Shown: positions 6,681 through 14,239, counted from the first letter of the stretch. The stretch is 20,172 nucleotides of DNA from Campylobacter sp. UBA1713 (GCA_002317305.1 DCIZ01000077.1:5679-25850), one strand, 5' to 3'. The notes: generated from the sequence alone by a model not told the origin. Program-made: numbers and translations.

Positions 6681-8156
6681 ATGACTATTTTACAATGGAT
6701 TCTAATTTTGCCGCTTTTGAGTGCGGTTCTTACTTTTTTAGCCCCAAAAAGCTTGACAAAGCTGGTGCATCTGTTAGGGTCGCTTGTTAGCTCGGTGGCG
6801 ATGTTTTGTGCCATTTGGCAAGTTTACAAAGGCGGCGTTTCACTCTTTGCGTGTGGCAACATGCTCTTTTTGGACGCGCTTGGGGCGGCGTTTTTGTTTC
6901 TCGTTTGTGTAACGGGCTTTTGCACGCAACTCTACGCACCGACTTACCTGGGCTGGGAGGTGGCTAGCGGGCATGCACAGCAAAAAGCAGCAAAGCTAAA
7001 TTTGACTTTGAGCCATGTCGCGGTGTTTGCGATGGTTCTTGCTTGCATAGCAAACAACATAGGCGTCATGTGGGCGGCTATTGAGGCGACTACTTTGGCT
7101 ACTGTCTTCATGGTGGCACTTTTGAGCGACAAAAAATCTTTGGAGAGTGCTTACAAATACATAGTCGTTTGTAGCGTTGGTTTGGCTTTTGCGCTTTTTG
7201 CTGTCATCTTACTCTACGGCGGCGCACAAAACGTGCTAGGCGAGAAAAATGACTTTTTGTTCTCAAATTTGCTTGGTGTCGCTGGCGGGCTAAATGCAAA
7301 TTTGATGGTGGTGGTTTTTACCTTTGCGCTCATTGGCTTTGGCACAAAAGCAGGGCTAGTGCCGACACATACGTGGCTACCAGATGCTCACGCACAAGGT
7401 CCAGCACCTACTTCGGCACTTCTTAGCGGAATCGTGCTAAAAGTCGCCATGCTAGGACTCGTGCGGTTTTATGCACTCACTTTGCGGGCGAGTGGCGCTG
7501 ACTTTGTGGAGACGATGATGCTCATTAGCGGCATTTTGACCATCTTTGTAGCGGCGTTTTTTCTCATTCGTCAGCACGATGTAAAACGCATGTTTGCCTA
7601 CCACTCCATAGCACACATGGGTGTCGTGGCTTTTGCTTTTGGTGTCGGTGGCAAATTTGGCATAGCTGCTGGCGTCTTTCACTGTCTAGCGCACAGCTTT
7701 ACAAAGGCTTTGGCGTTTTTGACTACGGGCAACATAGCACGAATTTACGGGACAAAAGATATGACAAAAATGGGCGGCATGATTCATGTAGCGCCTTTGA
7801 CGACTGTGCTTTTTGGCGTGGCTATCTGCTCGCTCGTGGGCGTGCCTGCGTTTGCCATCTTTGTGAGTGAATTCATGGCGTTTAAGGGCGCTTTGTTTAA
7901 CGGGCAGGTGATGGTGGCGGTGGTCTTTGCCATCGGGCTTGGCATCATCTTTGTGGCGGACTTTTCACACTTCTTTTTGGCGAGCTTTGGGCGCGAGGTG
8001 GGCACGGTCAAACACAGAGGCGAGATGAGTTTGTGGGAGAATTTGCCGCTTATTTTGCTTGCGGTTTTGGTGGTGAGCTTCGGACTTTACCATTTTGACT
8101 GCTTTTGGAATTTGGTAGACAGAAGTGTAAGTATGATGATGGAAGGAACAAAATGA
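6681..8156 (+). CDS. hyfF: Hydrogenase-4 membrane subunit HyfF (antiporter-like)
   Basis: This 491-residue membrane protein is the second antiporter-type subunit in the operon. Landmarks are MWAAIEATTLATVFMVALLS near residue 133 (conserved Glu), ALIGFGTKAGLVPTHTWLPD near 216 with the conserved Lys, and APTSALLSGIVLKVAM. Further along are FAYHSIAHMGVVAFAFGVGG and FHCLAHSFTKALAFLTTGNI, with family Lys/His residues. It is a little shorter than E. coli HyfF (about 526). Its TGA overlaps the hyfG ATG as ATGA at 8153-8156, so translation is probably coupled. Confidence 0.87.
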   Translation: MTILQWILILPLLSAVLTFLAPKSLTKLVHLLGSLVSSVAMFCAIWQVYKGGVSLFACGNMLFLDALGAAFLFLVCVTGFCTQLYAPTYLGWEVASGHAQQKAAKLNLTLSHVAVFAMVLACIANNIGVMWAAIEATTLATVFMVALLSDKKSLESAYKYIVVCSVGLAFALFAVILLYGGAQNVLGEKNDFLFSNLLGVAGGLNANLMVVVFTFALIGFGTKAGLVPTHTWLPDAHAQGPAPTSALLSGIVLKVAMLGLVRFYALTLRASGADFVETMMLISGILTIFVAAFFLIRQHDVKRMFAYHSIAHMGVVAFAFGVGGKFGIAAGVFHCLAHSFTKALAFLTTGNIARIYGTKDMTKMGGMIHVAPLTTVLFGVAICSLVGVPAFAIFVSEFMAFKGALFNGQVMVAVVFAIGLGIIFVADFSHFFLASFGREVGTVKHRGEMSLWENLPLILLAVLVVSFGLYHFDCFWNLVDRSVSMMMEGTK

Positions 8157-9865
8157 GAGGAGATCTTTTTGTAGCAAAGCTTGGGTCGCTGGTTTTAGAA
8201 AGCACAAGACAAGGCGAGAATCAAGTAACGGTTTTGGTAGATAGGGCAAATTTGCCCGAAGCGGTTAGTGCGCTTTACTACAAGCACGGCGGCTGGCTCT
8301 CTACGATGGTGGCAAATGACGAGCGTGAGCTAAACAAACACTTTGCACTCTACTACGTGCTTTCGATGGAGGGCGGAAAAGGGCGAGCGGGCGAAAATTT
8401 TGGGGACGACGTGGCTGACGATGAGAAGTGCTACGTAACAGTAAAAGCACTCATTCCACAAGAGGACAAAAGCTACCCGAGTGTAGCGCCTTTTGTGCCT
8501 GCGTGTAGCTGGTATGAGCGTGAGGCTTTTGACATGTTTGGACTGGTGGCAGAAGGCGCGCCTGACAAGCGAAGGCTAGTTTTGAGTGATGACTTTCCAG
8601 CGGACACGCACCCGCTTTTGAAAGACTACAACTACAAAGAGCGACCAGCGCCTACAACGCACGAAAATGAGCCCGAATATGCCTTTTTGCACCCAAAGAG
8701 CGACCAGCTCACAGACGTCCCTTTGGGACCTTTGCATGTAACAGCAGACGAGCCAGGGCACTTTCGTCTCTACTGCGATGGCGACACCATAGTAGACGCT
8801 GACTACAAGCTTTTTTACCAACACAGAGGCATGGAGAAGCTAGCAGAAAACCGCATGAACTACACACAGATGGGTTTTTTGGCGGAGCGAATTTGTGGCA
8901 TTTGTGGCTTTTGCCACTCGACGATGGTCGCAAAAGCTACAGAAGCGGCTGCTGGCATAGAAGTTCCTTTGCGAGCAGAGGCGATTCGCATCACATTTGC
9001 TGAAGTAGAACGCCTACACTCACACCTACTAAACATGGGACTAGCGTGCGAAGTTACGGGCAACTACACGGCGTTTATGCACATCTTTCGAGTCCGCGAA
9101 AAGACGATGCTCATGGCACAGCTACTAACTGGTGCACGTAAAACCTACGGCATGATCATCCCCGGCGGCGTTAGGCGAGACATAACAGACAGAGAGCGAA
9201 AAGAGACTTTAAAGCTTTGCGACGAGGTAGAGAGCGAGCTAAAAGACATTTGGCAAGTGGTCATGGAGGACAAACGCCAAATGGGACGCTGGAAAAACGT
9301 GGGCGTCATGAGTCGCCAAGTAGCACGCGACTTTAGCCCAGTGGGACCAAACATAAAGTCGAGCGGATTCATGCGAGACAACCGCATCGACCACGCAAGC
9401 GGCTTTATGAAAAAGCTAAAAATTACGCCTGTTGTCGAGGAGAGTTGTGACGTCTACGGGCGCGAGGTGGTGCGTTACCGCGAGGTGCTAGATTCGCTAA
9501 ACATCATCAGGCAGTGTTTGGAGCTTTTGCCACAAGGCGAGATAGCAACACAACAAAACTGGCGTGTAAAGCCGTGGAGCTACGCCATAGGCACAGTAGA
9601 AGCGCCACGTGGCGAGGCGGTGCACTGGCTCATGCAAAACAGCGCCCAAAAGGTCTACAGATGGCGTGTTCGTGCCTCTACCTACAACAACTGGAGCAGT
9701 TTGCGCTTTCAGTTTCAGGGCAACACCATAGCAGACGCGGCACTCATAGTGTGTAGCCTAGACCCGTGTTACTCTTGCACCGAGCGTGTTACGCTAGTAG
9801 ATGTGAAAAGTGGCAAGAGTCGCGTGATAAGCGAGAAAGAGCTAAAAGCGCTGGCGCAAATTTAG
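8153..9865 (+). CDS. hyfG: Hydrogenase-4 large (catalytic NiFe) subunit HyfG
   Basis: The 570-residue catalytic subunit fuses an N-terminal NuoC-like domain (about 1-165; SWYEREAFDMFGL at 119-131) to a NuoD-like hydrogenase large subunit. The nickel ligands are visible as RICGIC (Cys248, Cys251) and DPCYSC (Cys539, Cys542). After Arg545 there is a 25-residue tail resembling the part removed from E. coli HycE by the HycI peptidase during maturation, so the precursor probably needs an equivalent enzyme. A TTG start 48 bp upstream is possible, but ATG at 8153 overlaps the hyfF stop and is preceded by GGAAGGA. H2 production or H2 oxidation cannot be told apart from the sequence. Confidence 0.92.
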   Translation: MRGDLFVAKLGSLVLESTRQGENQVTVLVDRANLPEAVSALYYKHGGWLSTMVANDERELNKHFALYYVLSMEGGKGRAGENFGDDVADDEKCYVTVKALIPQEDKSYPSVAPFVPACSWYEREAFDMFGLVAEGAPDKRRLVLSDDFPADTHPLLKDYNYKERPAPTTHENEPEYAFLHPKSDQLTDVPLGPLHVTADEPGHFRLYCDGDTIVDADYKLFYQHRGMEKLAENRMNYTQMGFLAERICGICGFCHSTMVAKATEAAAGIEVPLRAEAIRITFAEVERLHSHLLNMGLACEVTGNYTAFMHIFRVREKTMLMAQLLTGARKTYGMIIPGGVRRDITDRERKETLKLCDEVESELKDIWQVVMEDKRQMGRWKNVGVMSRQVARDFSPVGPNIKSSGFMRDNRIDHASGFMKKLKITPVVEESCDVYGREVVRYREVLDSLNIIRQCLELLPQGEIATQQNWRVKPWSYAIGTVEAPRGEAVHWLMQNSAQKVYRWRVRASTYNNWSSLRFQFQGNTIADAALIVCSLDPCYSCTERVTLVDVKSGKSRVISEKELKALAQI

Positions 9866-9935
9866 GTTTTTGTGAATTTGCTTTGTTTTTCGCATTTTAT
9901 ACAAATTTGACAAACGTCAAAAAAGCCCGAACAAA

Positions 9936-10076
9936 CGCCGTCATTCTGAGCGCTAGCGAAGAATCCCCTGCCTTTTGAACGAGTAGAATCTACAAATTTG
10001 CTTTTTTGTGAATTTAAAGATTCTCCTCCCTCGCCAGGCTGGCGATTCTTCGGGTCGCTTCGCAACCAATGACGGC
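9936..10076. repeat. Fold-back repeat R1 inside the hyf operon
   Basis: The left 42 or so bases (from AAAAAGCCCGAACAAACGCC upstream of the element, through the GAATCCCCTG segment) are identical to the copy at 1469-1516. The middle TTCTCCTCCCTCGCCAGGC also matches. The right end is diverged (CAACCAATGACGGC). It fills most of the 282-bp gap between hyfG and hyfH, the only large gap in the operon. As a transcribed hairpin it could reduce hyfHI expression or stabilise the upstream message; that is inference. Confidence 0.8.
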
Positions 10077-10147
10077 ATGGAACAGAAATTTTAAACAAAT
10101 GCAAATTTACTAAAACCAAATTTAAAACGGCAAAAAAAGGAAAAGAG

Positions 10148-10672
10148 ATGAAAATTTTTGATATTTTGAAAAAAACAGGCATCGTTACACACAAATACCC
10201 TGCCGTCCCTTTTGATATGGACGAGCGGTTTCGTGGCAAGCCCGTTTACGACTACAGCCATTGCATCGGCTGCGCTTCGTGTGGCGTGGCGTGCCCACCA
10301 AACGCCATAACAGTAAAGTGGAGCACAGAAAAAAAGATAAACTGGATCTACGACGCGGGGCGGTGCATATTTTGCGGGCGTTGCGACGAAGTGTGCCCGA
10401 CTGGCGCTATAGCACTAAGTAACGAATTTGAGCTAGCGGTCAAATTTGACAAAACCGCACTTTTGCAAAAAGGCGAGCTTGAGACTCAAAGCTGTCAAAT
10501 TTGCGGTGAAAAGTTTAAGTCTGTTCGCTTTATAAAACACGTCGCTGACAAGCTAAACCTAGCTACACTGAAAGACCGCGACACGAGCACGTGGCTCGGC
10601 ATCTGCCCTACATGCAAAAGGACGGCGACCATAAACAAAATGGCGAAAAACGAACTGGAGGTAATAAAATGA
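10148..10672 (+). CDS. hyfH: Hydrogenase-4 iron-sulfur subunit HyfH (NuoI-like)
   Basis: This 174-residue ferredoxin has two [4Fe-4S] sets, Cys39/42/45/49 (CIGCASCGVACP) and Cys73/76/79/83 (CIFCGRCDEVCP). They are expected to relay electrons to the small subunit. Beyond them are two CxxC pairs, 116/119 and 153/156, which could hold a zinc, as in the longer HycF/HyfH proteins. The start ATG has AAAAAGGAAAAGAG upstream. The stop overlaps the hyfI start as ATGA. It is separated from hyfG by the fold-back repeat. Confidence 0.88.
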   Translation: MKIFDILKKTGIVTHKYPAVPFDMDERFRGKPVYDYSHCIGCASCGVACPPNAITVKWSTEKKINWIYDAGRCIFCGRCDEVCPTGAIALSNEFELAVKFDKTALLQKGELETQSCQICGEKFKSVRFIKHVADKLNLATLKDRDTSTWLGICPTCKRTATINKMAKNELEVIK

Positions 10673-11463
10673 CATATGAAGTTCCTGCTGACATAAAAAA
10701 CGCAAACGACTTAAAGTCAAAACTGGCGCACCTTTTTAACATTAGGCGAAGTTTTAGCGTTTTTCGAATCGACTGCGGCGGTTGCAACGGCTGCGAGATA
10801 GAAATTTTTAGTGCCATTACGCCAGAGTATGACCCCGAGCGTTTTGGCTTTAAGCTAGTGGCAAACCCACGCCACGCCGACATTTTGCTAGTTAGCGGTC
10901 CTGTTACGAGACAGATGTATTACCCGCTTTTGCGTGCTTATGAGGCAGCGCCCGACCCGAAGATAGTAGTCGGCATCGGGGCATGTGGCAACAGTGGCGG
11001 AATTTTTCACGACTCTTATGCTGTGTGGGGCGGTGCGGACAAGATCGTGCCCATCGACGTCTTTGTGCCCGGCTGTCCGCCGCACCCCATCGCCATCGTC
11101 TACGGACTGGCGTGCGGGCTGGGACTGGTAGAACAAAAGCTAGCTTTGCAAGAGGGAAGCGGCGACGTAAACATGCCGCAAATTTACGAAGCGAGTGTGG
11201 TGGGCAACTCTGGATTCGAGCGCGATGCTTTGGTCTATGCAAAGGAGCTAATGGGCTACAAGATGGGGCGTGAGCTTTTTGCGAAGTTTTTGGGCGCTTT
11301 GAAGTCTAGTTCAAACCCGACAAGTGCGGTGAGTGCGAAGATCGCGGTGGAGAGTCTAGTAAATTCAGAAGAAGACCCACGCTACGCCGAGTGTTACAAA
11401 CGCCTCTTTAACAAGAGTTATCTAGCTTACGTAAATTCTGACGAGAGTAAATTTGCGTTGTAG
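10669..11463 (+). CDS. hyfI: Hydrogenase-4 small subunit HyfI (NuoB-like)
   Basis: This is the 264-residue small subunit that holds the proximal [4Fe-4S] cluster next to the NiFe site. Likely ligands are in DCGGCNGCEIE (Cys39, Cys42), VVGIGACGNSGG (Cys106) and VPGCPPHP (Cys136). There is no Tat signal peptide, as expected for a cytoplasm-facing group 4 enzyme. ATG at 10669 overlaps the hyfH stop; a longer frame from 10591 lies inside hyfH and is unlikely. It is the last hyf gene; no maturation peptidase gene follows. Confidence 0.9.
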   Translation: MTYEVPADIKNANDLKSKLAHLFNIRRSFSVFRIDCGGCNGCEIEIFSAITPEYDPERFGFKLVANPRHADILLVSGPVTRQMYYPLLRAYEAAPDPKIVVGIGACGNSGGIFHDSYAVWGGADKIVPIDVFVPGCPPHPIAIVYGLACGLGLVEQKLALQEGSGDVNMPQIYEASVVGNSGFERDALVYAKELMGYKMGRELFAKFLGALKSSSNPTSAVSAKIAVESLVNSEEDPRYAECYKRLFNKSYLAYVNSDESKFAL

Positions 11464-11516
11464 TGGTTTTTGTGTAGATTCGTGAGTAAAGGTAACCAGT
11501 CCGCTCTGAAAAAAGC

Positions 11517-11551
11517 AAAAAAAAGAATTTACAAGGGCGACAAAATCGCCC
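11517..11551 (-). terminator. Intrinsic terminator of peptide gene B
   Basis: Read on the minus strand, GGGCGA-ttttg-TCGCCC (11551-11535) is followed by TTGTAAATTC and eight T (11524-11517). The T-run is displaced from the stem by 10 nt, so termination may be incomplete. Upstream of it, 11556-11578 and 11622-11646 form a long stem from AAAAGCGA, GCTAG and CCTCAC blocks with their complements, making the whole 3' end highly structured. Confidence 0.6.
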
Positions 11552-11631
11552 GAGTAAAAGCGACGCTAGCTCCCTCACACCGTGCCACGCGTCAAGATAA
11601 TTTCACATAAGGTAAGGTTAAGTGAGGTTTC

Positions 11632-11639
11632 GCTAGAAT
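11632..11639 (+). promoter_or_regulatory. Possible antisense-RNA promoter, copy B
   Basis: GCTAGAAT on the plus strand resembles an extended -10 box. It lies 33 bp from the peptide stop codon and points across it. A transcript starting near 11646 would be antisense to the stop hairpin and the whole peptide frame. No clear plus-strand terminator is seen before tatA. Confidence 0.35.
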
Positions 11640-11671
11640 CGCTTTTGGAAGTTTAACAAATAATGCGTTAA

Positions 11672-11749
11672 TCAGTTAATTAGCTGAATTAACGCAACAA
11701 CTATCTGCAGAACCAAAGATACTAAAGTTAGTATTTCGACCCACTTCAT
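11672..11749 (-). CDS. Copy B: 25-residue hydrophobic peptide, candidate type I toxin
   Basis: The minus-strand frame ATG to TGA gives a peptide starting MKWVEILTLVSL and ending LQIVVALIQLIN. It is one predicted membrane helix with only Lys2 and Glu5 charged. The pattern resembles TisB (which has LKLIVAALQLL) and DinQ (which ends in LLQLLN), both SOS-linked type I toxins of E. coli; the resemblance is my reading, not a search result. The leader has AAAGGCAGG upstream of the ATG at a long spacing, so the ribosome site may be weak or masked. The stop codon sits in the palindrome GCGTTAAT...ATTAACGC (11665-11695). The peptide is identical to copy C and related to copy A at 1816-1899. Confidence 0.65.
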   Translation of the reverse strand: MKWVEILTLVSLVLQIVVALIQLIN

Positions 11750-11808
11750 CGTCTATACCTGCCTTTCTTCTCAACGCAAGCACGTTTAACCACACTTATG
11801 GAATTTTG

Positions 11809-11814
11809 ATTTTA
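11809..11814 (-). promoter_or_regulatory. Probable -10 box of peptide gene B
   Basis: TAAAAT on the minus strand (in GTTAAAATC) is followed 8 bp later by the CATAAGTG box (11800-11793). This matches the arrangement at copy A. It implies a leader of about 50 nt before the ATG at 11749. Confidence 0.5.
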
Positions 11815-11858
11815 ACGAATTTTACCTTAAATATAAATTTGATTTTAAAAATATTAGC

Positions 11859-11893
11859 AAAAAAAAGAATTTACAAGGGCGACAAAATCGCCC
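11859..11893 (-). terminator. Intrinsic terminator of peptide gene C
   Basis: This is the duplicate of the copy B terminator: GGGCGA-ttttg-TCGCCC at 11893-11877 on the minus strand, then eight T at 11866-11859. It separates gene C from the promoter of gene B, so each peptide gene is an independent transcription unit. Confidence 0.6.
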
Positions 11894-11974
11894 GAGTAAA
11901 AGCGACGCTAAGCTCCCTCACGCCGTGCCACGCGTCAAGATAATTTCACATAAGGTAAGGTTAAGTGAGGTTTC

Positions 11975-11982
11975 GCTAGAAT
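11975..11982 (+). promoter_or_regulatory. Possible antisense-RNA promoter, copy C
   Basis: The same GCTAGAAT octamer as in copies A and B, at the same distance side of the peptide stop codon. The sequence between it and the stop hairpin differs from copy B (11989-12005), while the box itself is unchanged. Confidence 0.35.
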
Positions 11983-12012
11983 CGCTTTTAAGAAATATTA
12001 GGGGAGCGTTAA

Positions 12013-12090
12013 TCAGTTAATTAGCTGAATTAACGCAACAACTATCTGCAGAACCAAAGATACTAAAGTTAGTATTTCGACCCACTTCAT
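12013..12090 (-). CDS. Copy C: 25-residue hydrophobic peptide, candidate type I toxin
   Basis: All 78 bases are identical to the copy B frame, so the peptide is the same (MKWVEILTLV to ALIQLIN). Its stop codon again lies inside a palindrome (12006-12036). It has its own -10 box at 12155-12150 and leader box CATAAGTG (12141-12134). It is divergent from tatA, whose promoter is about 75 bp away. Function is inferred from size, hydrophobicity and RNA structure only. Confidence 0.65.
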   Translation of the reverse strand: MKWVEILTLVSLVLQIVVALIQLIN

Positions 12091-12149
12091 CGTCTATACC
12101 TGCCTTTCTTCTCAACGCAAGCACGTTTAACCACACTTATGGAATTTTG

Positions 12150-12155
12150 ATTCTA
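12150..12155 (-). promoter_or_regulatory. Probable -10 box of peptide gene C
   Basis: TAGAAT on the minus strand (in GTTAGAATC) at the same place as TAAAAT in copy B, 8 bp before the CATAAGTG box. Confidence 0.5.
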
Positions 12156-12227
12156 ACAAATCAAACCTTAAATTTACATTTTTCGCCCTACTCTCAAATT
12201 TATTTGCAATTTTAAGCTATTTTTCGT

Positions 12228-12233
12228 TAAGAT
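12228..12233 (+). promoter_or_regulatory. Possible -10 box of tatA-argS
   Basis: TAAGAT (in GTTAAGATTTGG) follows an AT-rich tract and lies 27 bp before the tatA ATG. No -35 is visible. Confidence 0.4.
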
Positions 12234-12260
12234 TTGGAATTTTCATTTAAGGAGATTCAA

Positions 12261-12593
12261 ATGGGTAGTTTTAGCGTTATGCACTGGGTGATAGTTTTGG
12301 TCGTTATTGTGCTACTTTTTGGTGCGAAAAAGCTTCCAGAGCTAGCTGGTGGCATCGGCAAAAGCATAAAAACGCTTAAAAAAGAGTTAAACAGCGATGA
12401 GACAAAGGCAGCGGAGACAGCAACACCAGCACAACCAGCACAAGTAACAGCAGAGGTGGTTACGCCGACGCCAGTGCAACCTGTCCAGCCAGTCCAAACG
12501 GCGACAACAGCACAAGCGACAACAGCGACAGCACAGCCAGTTCAGCCAACAACAGCGACAGCACAGCCGACAGCGACAGAGGTCAAAGCGTGA
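12261..12593 (+). CDS. tatA: Twin-arginine translocase subunit TatA, with long low-complexity tail
   Basis: This 110-residue protein has the TatA/E layout. There is one N-terminal membrane helix (HWVIVLVVIVLLF, about 7-19), then the FGAKKLPELAGGIGKSIKTLKKEL hinge and amphipathic helix. TatA polymerises to form the Tat pore for folded, often cofactor-bearing proteins. ATG at 12261 has AAGGAG at 12249-12254; a TTG-started frame 27 bp upstream is unlikely. From about residue 50 on the tail is nearly all Thr, Ala, Gln, Pro and Val, with a 20-bp direct repeat (12519-12538 and 12549-12568, period 30 bp). Its stop overlaps the argS start by one base. The tatA-argS pair is typical of Campylobacter. 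Confidence 0.9.
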   Translation: MGSFSVMHWVIVLVVIVLLFGAKKLPELAGGIGKSIKTLKKELNSDETKAAETATPAQPAQVTAEVVTPTPVQPVQPVQTATTAQATTATAQPVQPTTATAQPTATEVKA

Positions 12594-14239
12594 TGAAGAG
12601 TGTAGTCTACGAAGAGATTCGTGCGGTTTTAGGCACAGACTTCGTTCTCGAAAAACCACGAGACAAAAGCCTAGCACACTACGCCACGCCGTTTGCTTTT
12701 GGGCTTGCAAAGTCGCTAAAAAAAGCCCCTGCGCTCATAGCAAACGAGCTTGCAGCCAAATTTAAAAGCCCAAATTTTGACGTCAGTGCGGTAAATGGCT
12801 ACCTAAATTTTCGCTTAAAAACGACTTTTTTGGAGAGGTGCGCTAGCGAGGCGTTAAACGCGGGCGAAAATTTTGGCACAACCAAAACAAGCCAAAATTC
12901 GAATTTGTCAAAAGACAAAGGCTCGCTTTTTTTAGAATACATCAGCGCAAATCCCACAGGCCCTTTGCACATAGGGCACGTGCGTGGCGCGGTTTTTGGC
13001 GACTCGCTTGCACGCATCGCAAAGCACTTGGGCGTGCGTGTAAAGACGGAGTACTACATAAACGACGCGGGCAACCAAATAGACCTACTCGGCACGTCCA
13101 TCTCACTTTGGGCACGCGAAAATTTGCTCTCTCAAACGGTCGAATACCCCGAAAAATATTACCGCGGCGAATACATAGAATTCATCGCAAAAGCAGCGCT
13201 TGACAAATTTGGCGAGGCGGTTTTTTTGGACGAAACACGCAACGGTGAGCTGGCTGAATTTGGCAAAGATATAGTGCTTGACATCATTAAAAAAGACCTA
13301 AAAGACGCTGGCATCACCATCGAAAGCTGGGCGAGCGAGCGCTCATTTTACCCCGCACTTGCACCCACTTTGGCACGTTTTGAAGAGAGTGGCGAGTGCT
13401 ACAAAAAAGACGGCGCGACCTACATAGCTTCGAGTAAGCTCGGCGACGACAGCGACAGAATCATCGTGCGTGAAGATGGACGACCGACCTACCTCGCAGG
13501 AGACGCGGTATATCATGGCGACAAATTTGCGCAGGGCTTTGACCGCTACATAAACATTTGGGGGGCAGACCATCACGGCTACATTCCACGCATAAAAGCG
13601 GCAGTTCACTTTTTGGGCTACGACGAGGAGCGACTGGAGGTGATTCTCATGCAGATGGTGAGCTTGTTAAAAGATGGCAAACCTTACAAAATGAGCAAAC
13701 GAGCGGGCAACGCCATCCTAATGAGCGACATTTTGGGCGAGATAGGTAGCGACGCGTTGCGTTTTGTTTTTGTGAGCAAGTCAAACAACACAAGCCTTGA
13801 ATTTGACGTGGAGAGTCTCAAAAAACAAGACAGCTCGAATCCCGTTTTCTACATAAACTACGCACACGCACGCGTGCATCAACTCTTTAAAAAGGCGGGG
13901 TTAAATTTGTCTAGCGTGAATTTTGGCGCGTTTGAGTTTGATGGCGAGATGAGTGGCGAGATGAGCACAGAGGCGGGAAATTTGCTTTTTGAGGCGTTGC
14001 TTTTGCCAGAGGTTTTAGAAGATGCTTTTGAAAAACGAGAAATTCACAAGCTAGCGGACTACCTGAAAAATCTTAGCGGCATGTTTCACAAATTTTACAA
14101 CGAAAACCGCGTTTTGGGTAGCCAAAACGAGCGTGCACTTTTGAAGCTCTTTGCGGTGGTGGCAAACACCATTCGAGTAGGACTTGGACTGCTAGGCATC
14201 GAGGCAAAAAGCGAGATGAACGCTAGCACAGGCGAGTAG
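12593..14239 (+). CDS. argS: Arginyl-tRNA synthetase
   Basis: This 548-residue class I synthetase charges tRNA-Arg. The ATP-binding signatures are PTGPLHIGHVRGAVFGD (HIGH at 126-129) and KMSK at 366-369. The N-terminal add-1 domain (1-100) and the C-terminal helical anticodon domain (VFYINYAHARVHQLFKKAG onward) are both present. The start is ATG at 12593, overlapping the tatA stop (TGATG); GTG at 12590 is an alternative. Transcription should be shared with tatA and stop at the hairpin at 14250-14283. Confidence 0.95.
   Translation: MKSVVYEEIRAVLGTDFVLEKPRDKSLAHYATPFAFGLAKSLKKAPALIANELAAKFKSPNFDVSAVNGYLNFRLKTTFLERCASEALNAGENFGTTKTSQNSNLSKDKGSLFLEYISANPTGPLHIGHVRGAVFGDSLARIAKHLGVRVKTEYYINDAGNQIDLLGTSISLWARENLLSQTVEYPEKYYRGEYIEFIAKAALDKFGEAVFLDETRNGELAEFGKDIVLDIIKKDLKDAGITIESWASERSFYPALAPTLARFEESGECYKKDGATYIASSKLGDDSDRIIVREDGRPTYLAGDAVYHGDKFAQGFDRYINIWGADHHGYIPRIKAAVHFLGYDEERLEVILMQMVSLLKDGKPYKMSKRAGNAILMSDILGEIGSDALRFVFVSKSNNTSLEFDVESLKKQDSSNPVFYINYAHARVHQLFKKAGLNLSSVNFGAFEFDGEMSGEMSTEAGNLLFEALLLPEVLEDAFEKREIHKLADYLKNLSGMFHKFYNENRVLGSQNERALLKLFAVVANTIRVGLGLLGIEAKSEMNASTGE

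Larger units (their letters stand above)
11515..12176. repeat. Tandem duplication of about 320 bp carrying the small-peptide locus
   Basis: Unit 1 (about 11515-11835) and unit 2 (about 11857-12176) are direct repeats offset by 341-342 bp. The peptide gene and its leader are identical. Differences are one extra A in unit 2 at the GCTAGC/GCTAAGC site and a replaced stretch between the 3' stem and the stop hairpin (11647-11664 versus 11989-12005). Minor changes occur upstream of the -10. The pattern suggests recent duplication with the coding part kept unchanged. Confidence 0.9.

Noticed and set aside
11484..11510. Possible remnant of a fourth small-peptide locus (minus-strand GGACTGGTTACCTTT resembles the 3' end of copy A, GGACTCGCTGGTTACTTTTT)
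   Set aside because: The match is short and needs a gap; no peptide frame or leader is attached.
13561..13566. G-run in argS as a phase-variable tract
   Set aside because: Only six G, in an essential gene; too short to be a switching tract.
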